Below are positions 60,239 to 64,000 of a DNA stretch of 64,000 nt, in pieces. Under the pieces are notes generated by a model. It saw nothing but the letters and a program-made list of their open reading frames with translations, was not told the origin of the DNA and made no database searches. The first letter of the stretch is position 1. Each line of letters begins with the position of its first letter. This DNA is from Lepeophtheirus salmonis. Taxonomy: Eukaryota > Arthropoda > Copepoda > Siphonostomatoida > Caligidae. The stretch lies in the NCBI RefSeq assembly GCF_016086655.4, contig NC_052135.2, forward strand, positions 7,592,363 to 7,656,362, read 5' to 3'. The position numbers and the translations under genes were made by a program.

Positions 60239-60292
60239 TAGTCACACCCGCCTACGATATTTTCTTAATACGACTACATTGTTATTTCTTAA
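60239..60292 (-). repeat. Family U repeat, inverted copy
   Basis: On the minus strand AAGAAATAACAATGTAGTCG, TATTAAGAAAATATCGTAGG and CGGGTGTGA match 6090-6139 almost base for base. Confidence 0.65.
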
Positions 60293-60779
60293 AGCAAAAT
60301 ATGCCCTATTGTGGGGAAAAAAATATTTAGGATAAAATAGATGTTTCAACTGATATATCTTTTTCCTCAGACTATTTTTGAAACTTCAATTTCTCTCGAT
60401 TCAATATTCTTTTTTTACTTTGTTACTTATTTCTAAATAGACACTGAAAGCAGTGAAAAGTTTTTTATCCGATTTTTATTTAGTTTTTTTTTATCTAAGA
60501 AAAGAATAAAAAATCTAATTTCTAAGTTCGCCTACAAAAACTTTTGAACTATTTACTTGTTGAGTTGAGAAACAGGAAACTTTAATGCCCTGAAAACTCT
60601 TTTTCTTACATAGAAAAAGATTACGTCTAAATATATTTTAAATTTATAAGAATAACAATATTATAGGTCTACTAAGTATATCAGAACATATTTTTTACTT
60701 GTTCTTCAAAACTGGGTTATCGTTCAAGATGAGTATGGAAAATGAGAGGACAGTTCAGATAGGGAAATGTTGCGATATA
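60293..60779. other. Non-coding stretch
   Basis: Nothing recognised. Confidence 0.4.
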
Positions 60780-62890
60780 CAGGTTGCAACCTCTATTTAA
60801 CAACTAAGACAGTGCTGTTATTTTTTGTATGGATTTTCTCTGTAACTAATAATCAGATTTTAAGACTTTTGCATTAGCTCCCATATTTTGATTTATTCGT
60901 CATTGCATTCTTTTTTATCATATTTAAGATATTTTAAGAATATTAGAAAATCTCTAAAATCTATATATTTTAACATTGGGCTTATGTTTGGAATAAATAA
61001 GTCTTCAAACTATGGCATTTTTGGGATTCGATAAAATAACATTTGCTTTTCATGGCTGAATGATGTGAAAAAATACTGCTTATTTAAAATTTCCCTAGTA
61101 GCGATAAGGAATAACTGTTAAAAATTTCCCTCTGTTTAGAAAAAATGCAAAAGTTATTGCAGTAAAAAATCGCTGGGACACTTATCCATCATATTCTGGC
61201 GAACCTATTATTAAAAAAAATAATTCGAATTAGTTCTAATTAAAGAGACTAAAAAGGGAAAAAGAAAACAAGATGGCTGAAATAGAAAGTAAACACAAAC
61301 CATGTATATGAATTATGTTCAGGATTCACGCAACCTAGACCAAAAATATAAAGAATATAAATACTCTTCGTAGATGATTAGGTTGATGATGTAATTTTGT
61401 TTTGCAAGAACTTTTATAATTTTTTAGAGCATAATTATGATTCAGATACTATAAACTATATTTTTATTAATAGTTTAGGTTTCTAGTTCAATCCAAAGAA
61501 AAATAGATAACCTTGTCCAAAACGTTGACTTCTATTAAATTACACTAGATGAATCTGTTTCAAAAGACGTGATAACAATGAACTGTGCAAAAGAAGTTCA
61601 AAGCTCATATACAAAATTTTAGACGAATCAAAATTGGAGATAAGAAAAAAACATTCTTGATTGATATACACTTCTTTCCCTTATAGTGTCTTAGTTCTAA
61701 TATGATCAAAAAGATCAAGGGGCTTGGGTTTCTCTTTTCGATTCCTTGGAGTATGAAAGGGTTAATAAGAACCAATGGCAACATAAAAGTTGAATTAAAA
61801 AAAATATTACTCAATAAGGCCAGAGGCTTTAGCTCATAGACGGGAACAGGTCTTGATGACAATCTCCTTTGTCAGATTCCAGAGTTCCTCCTGGATCTTG
61901 GACATCAGATAAGATTTAAGTTGGCGGAGGATCTGTTGGTGTGTTGCTCAACTGCACCACACGAAAAAAATAATTCATTTGGTTGAGGTCCAGTGAGATT
62001 TGGAGGGCCAACACTGGGTCCAACAAAATCAAAAAAAAAAAAAAAATCTGGCAACCAAGTCACTGTTTTTTTCTTTGCAGTTTGCCATAGAGCAGAGTCA
62101 TAATCACATCCAAACTCTTCCAGGTCCTTTCGGACTCTTCAGAAAAACAGCCTGTCCAGTGAGAGTATAGCTTATTTTTAAATGTTCAAAATATGACAAT
62201 CTTAGGGTCTCAGAATGTAATTTTTAGTCTATATAAGGTGGATCATATCTAGTGGTACACTTTTATTATTTTCAATCCAGAAAAACATTGGTACAAAATC
62301 GCAGAGGAGGAGAATAAGACATCATATCTCTGAACAGAGCAAGCCCAGACGGTTAAAAAGAACAAAGAAGATTCTAAATTTTATCGTGGCCAACAAAATT
62401 TCAGTCAAAGTTTTGCTCCTTTCGGATGTCTTTTTTTCACCCTTGATGCCACTCTGAATAAGCAGAATAGCCGCTACATCACAACTGAACATCCATACAG
62501 TGTGTCCAAGGTTTCCCAAAGAACGTAGCTTTATGAATTATAGCTTTCCATTTATCTGTCTGTTCTTTTGCGTATCATTCAAACACTTTAATTAATACAA
62601 ACCAAAATTTGCAAGCAAGCATATTGTTGACTTAGATTAACAAAAAGTGCACATTTAGACTTTTTAGTACGTTTGTTTGAAGAAATATATAAACTTCATA
62701 TTTCATGCATTTAAAAAATGCTTGAAATAATGCATTAAAAAGGTGTCTTTATTACGATGCGTGCTCGTCCGGCACGCATCGTAATAACGACACTCCCCTT
62801 CTTCCACAATTTTTCTTTCAATGATGGCAAACACTTTAGCCAAGCCGCTAAAGCAGCAAACAACGTCCTACCTACGTATACCAATTTTCT
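60780..62890 (-). mobile_element. Tc1/mariner relic, family A copy 3, probably interrupted
   Basis: The left end CAGGTTGCAACCTCTATTTA after TA matches the family A end at 28167. In the intact copy the tail starts about 145 bp inside, but here it begins near 61800, so roughly 0.9 kb of unrelated DNA seems inserted after about 60860. From 61800 upward on the minus strand: tail MSKIQEELWNLTKEIVIKTC, box remnants near 61950-62040, a T/A run, then linker text (KRPGRVWM-like). The head lies near 62745-62890: CRVCHH-region text LKEKLWKKGSVV and GTTGTTTGCTGCTTTAGCGG. The right terminal repeat is missing. Dead. Confidence 0.55.
62751..62785. repeat. 14-bp-stem hairpin inside the relic head
   Basis: ATTACGATGCGTGC (62751-62764), loop TCGTCCG, then GCACGCATCGTAAT (62772-62785). 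It is CpG-rich, in contrast to its surroundings. Other family A copies lack it. Confidence 0.85.
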
Positions 62891-63111
62891 ACTACATAAA
62901 ATATAATAGAAGAAATATGAAGAATTTTTTTTGCATAAAGTCAACTATTTCTTCCCTTTTTTCGTATCAACTTGATAGGAATTCATGAGTCTCATGTAAA
63001 AAATTTGAATGAAGAATTCGAATGAGGATTTCTCTTTTTGTAGGTACAAATCGTAATGTGTCAACAACTTCTATGAGAACATTTTTGAACATTTAAATTG
63101 TCTGAAGTTAT
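62891..63111. other. Short non-coding spacer
   Basis: Nothing recognised. Confidence 0.4.
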
Positions 63112-63575
63112 AAGTGTATTTATGTCCTTGTTGGAGTCGGAGTAGAACTGAAGATCGACCTCCCTGTAATGCTTTCCAATATCATTACTAGATACATTAC
63201 TTAATATCATGTCATTTCTTGGACATTCAAATGAAGGAGGATTTTTTTAGGCAAATTTCTTTTCAGTGAAGTAAATTTTAGGGACATTTTCATCTATAAG
63301 GGTTTGCTTGGGAGTTATATGTGTAAGTCCTTGTTGGACTCGGAGTAGAATTGAGGATCCACATAGAAGTAATTTCAACCTTTATGTCCTGGCTAGTACA
63401 GAGTGGGATTTATGCGTTTATTTCCTTCTTCTCACAGCTGCTTGGAGTCGATCTAACATGTCGAAATGACAGCTAAGTTTCTCTAATCACAAATAATATT
63501 CAAATTGTCAGGGTGACCAAGTTCATTTTCTGTTTCTATTATTTTTACATACTGGTAGAATATATTTTACACACC
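63112..63575 (+). repeat. Dispersed repeat family D, longest copy
   Basis: Two internal units, GTCCTTGTTGGAGTCGGAGT with GATCGACC (63124-63160) and GTAAGTCCTTGTTGGACTCG with AGTAGAATTGAGGATC (63323-63360), are followed by TGACAGCTAAG (63469) and the right end TCAAATTGTCAGGGTGACCA ... TTTTTACATACTGGTAG. The layout matches 16722-17043; partial copies are at 4190 and 56110. No coding frame. Confidence 0.6.
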
Positions 63576-63706
63576 ACTGCTAATATGTTCTCTTTTTAAG
63601 ATTGAAAGAATAATGATGACAACTTTAGAAAATAAAAAGCGATTTTAAGTTTTCCAGTATACGTTCTAACTATTCGAAGAATATGAAAAAACACCCTGGT
63701 CCTTAG

Positions 63707-63888
63707 AGTGGCGGAGGAAAATATTTGGATGAATTTTGAGGCGAGGCTGGGTTCTTCAGATTGGCTCATTGTAACGTCCTCACAATATAAGGATATGTGG
63801 AAGATTGAGTGGAACCAAGAGCTCCCTTCGTGGTTCCATGATTACTTCTCTCAGGCAATTATAATCCTCAACCCCCTCTCCATCGATG
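63707..63888 (+). CDS. Candidate coding exon, gene unknown
   Basis: An open 182-base segment follows CCCTGGTCCTTAG (acceptor-like) and ends at ATCGATG|GTAAAT (donor-like), leaving in phase 1. It encodes VAEENIWMNFEARLGSSDWL, IVTSSQYKDMWKIEWNQELP and SWFHDYFSQAIIILNPLSID. Four tryptophans in about 60 residues and use of CTC, CCC and TCC codons are unlike the random A+T-rich frames of the window. No homology to the transposase families is seen. I do not recognise the protein. The partner exons would lie beyond the right edge or in the repeat to the left. Confidence 0.4.
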
Positions 63889-64000
63889 GTAAATTAATAC
63901 TAATACACCTTATTTATAGTGTGTTTATTAATAATTATTTGTAAAAACTCGCTCAAGACATGATATAATTTATTTATTAGATGTCTGGATTTGCCAGTTT

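Noticed and set aside
1..64000. CRISPR array, bacterial operon, tRNA or rRNA genes
   Set aside because: No regularly spaced repeats, Shine-Dalgarno-linked genes or conserved RNA cores were seen. The repeats present are dispersed transposon families of a eukaryotic genome.

Overview
This is a strongly A+T-rich eukaryotic window with no intact multi-exon gene that I can recognise. It is a transposon graveyard: about twenty broken Tc1/mariner-type elements, one I/LOA-like non-LTR retrotransposon fragment, one Mutator-like (MULE) relic with short satellite copies, a Helitron-like non-autonomous family, a THAP-domain remnant and several dispersed repeat families with no coding content. The transposase relics carry the helix-turn-helix heads and the SPDLNPLD-type tails seen in arthropod mariner/Tc1 elements. 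Together with the base composition this suggests an arthropod, and a parasitic copepod (sea louse) is my best guess, as an inference only.

Layout. 0-9 kb: two Tc1-like relics (620-1431; 1942-3490, the latter with its terminal inverted repeats), a helix-turn-helix remnant (4830-5031), a composite of dispersed repeats (5985-7140) and a SETMAR-like mariner relic (8046-8908). 9.6-12.4 kb: a retrotransposon fragment (9701-11363) inserted into an older repeat with a visible target duplication, then a broken, possibly spliced coding segment of unknown family (11670-12412). 14.9-25.6 kb: five more Tc1/mariner relics, a fold-back repeat, and the MULE relic (22004-23130). 25.8-26.1 kb: a possible two-exon small gene on the minus strand. 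27.3-33.7 kb: a Helitron-like element with a 3' hairpin and CTAG end, three Tc1/mariner relics, and a THAP remnant. 35-38.6 kb: two short MULE-type satellites and an internally deleted mariner. 44-54.4 kb: the longest Tc1-like relic (45686-46980, about 1.3 kb with both ends), another deleted mariner of the 36.4 kb family, and several more relics. 55-64 kb: a 38-bp perfect palindrome, a hAT-like satellite, an internally deleted element whose shortened transposase frame is still open (59349-60189), and a candidate exon of an unrecognised gene at the right edge (63707-63888).

How the parts relate. Most transposase relics have lost the middle of the gene, including one or both of the first two catalytic acidic residues, but keep both ends. 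That is the usual route to non-autonomous elements. Shared ends tie short copies to longer ones: the 35.1, 37.2 and 47.5 kb satellites to the MULE relic, and the 36.4 and 51.2 kb elements to each other. Apart from three weak exon candidates I see no evidence of host genes. No tRNA, rRNA, CRISPR array or bacterial-type operon was seen.
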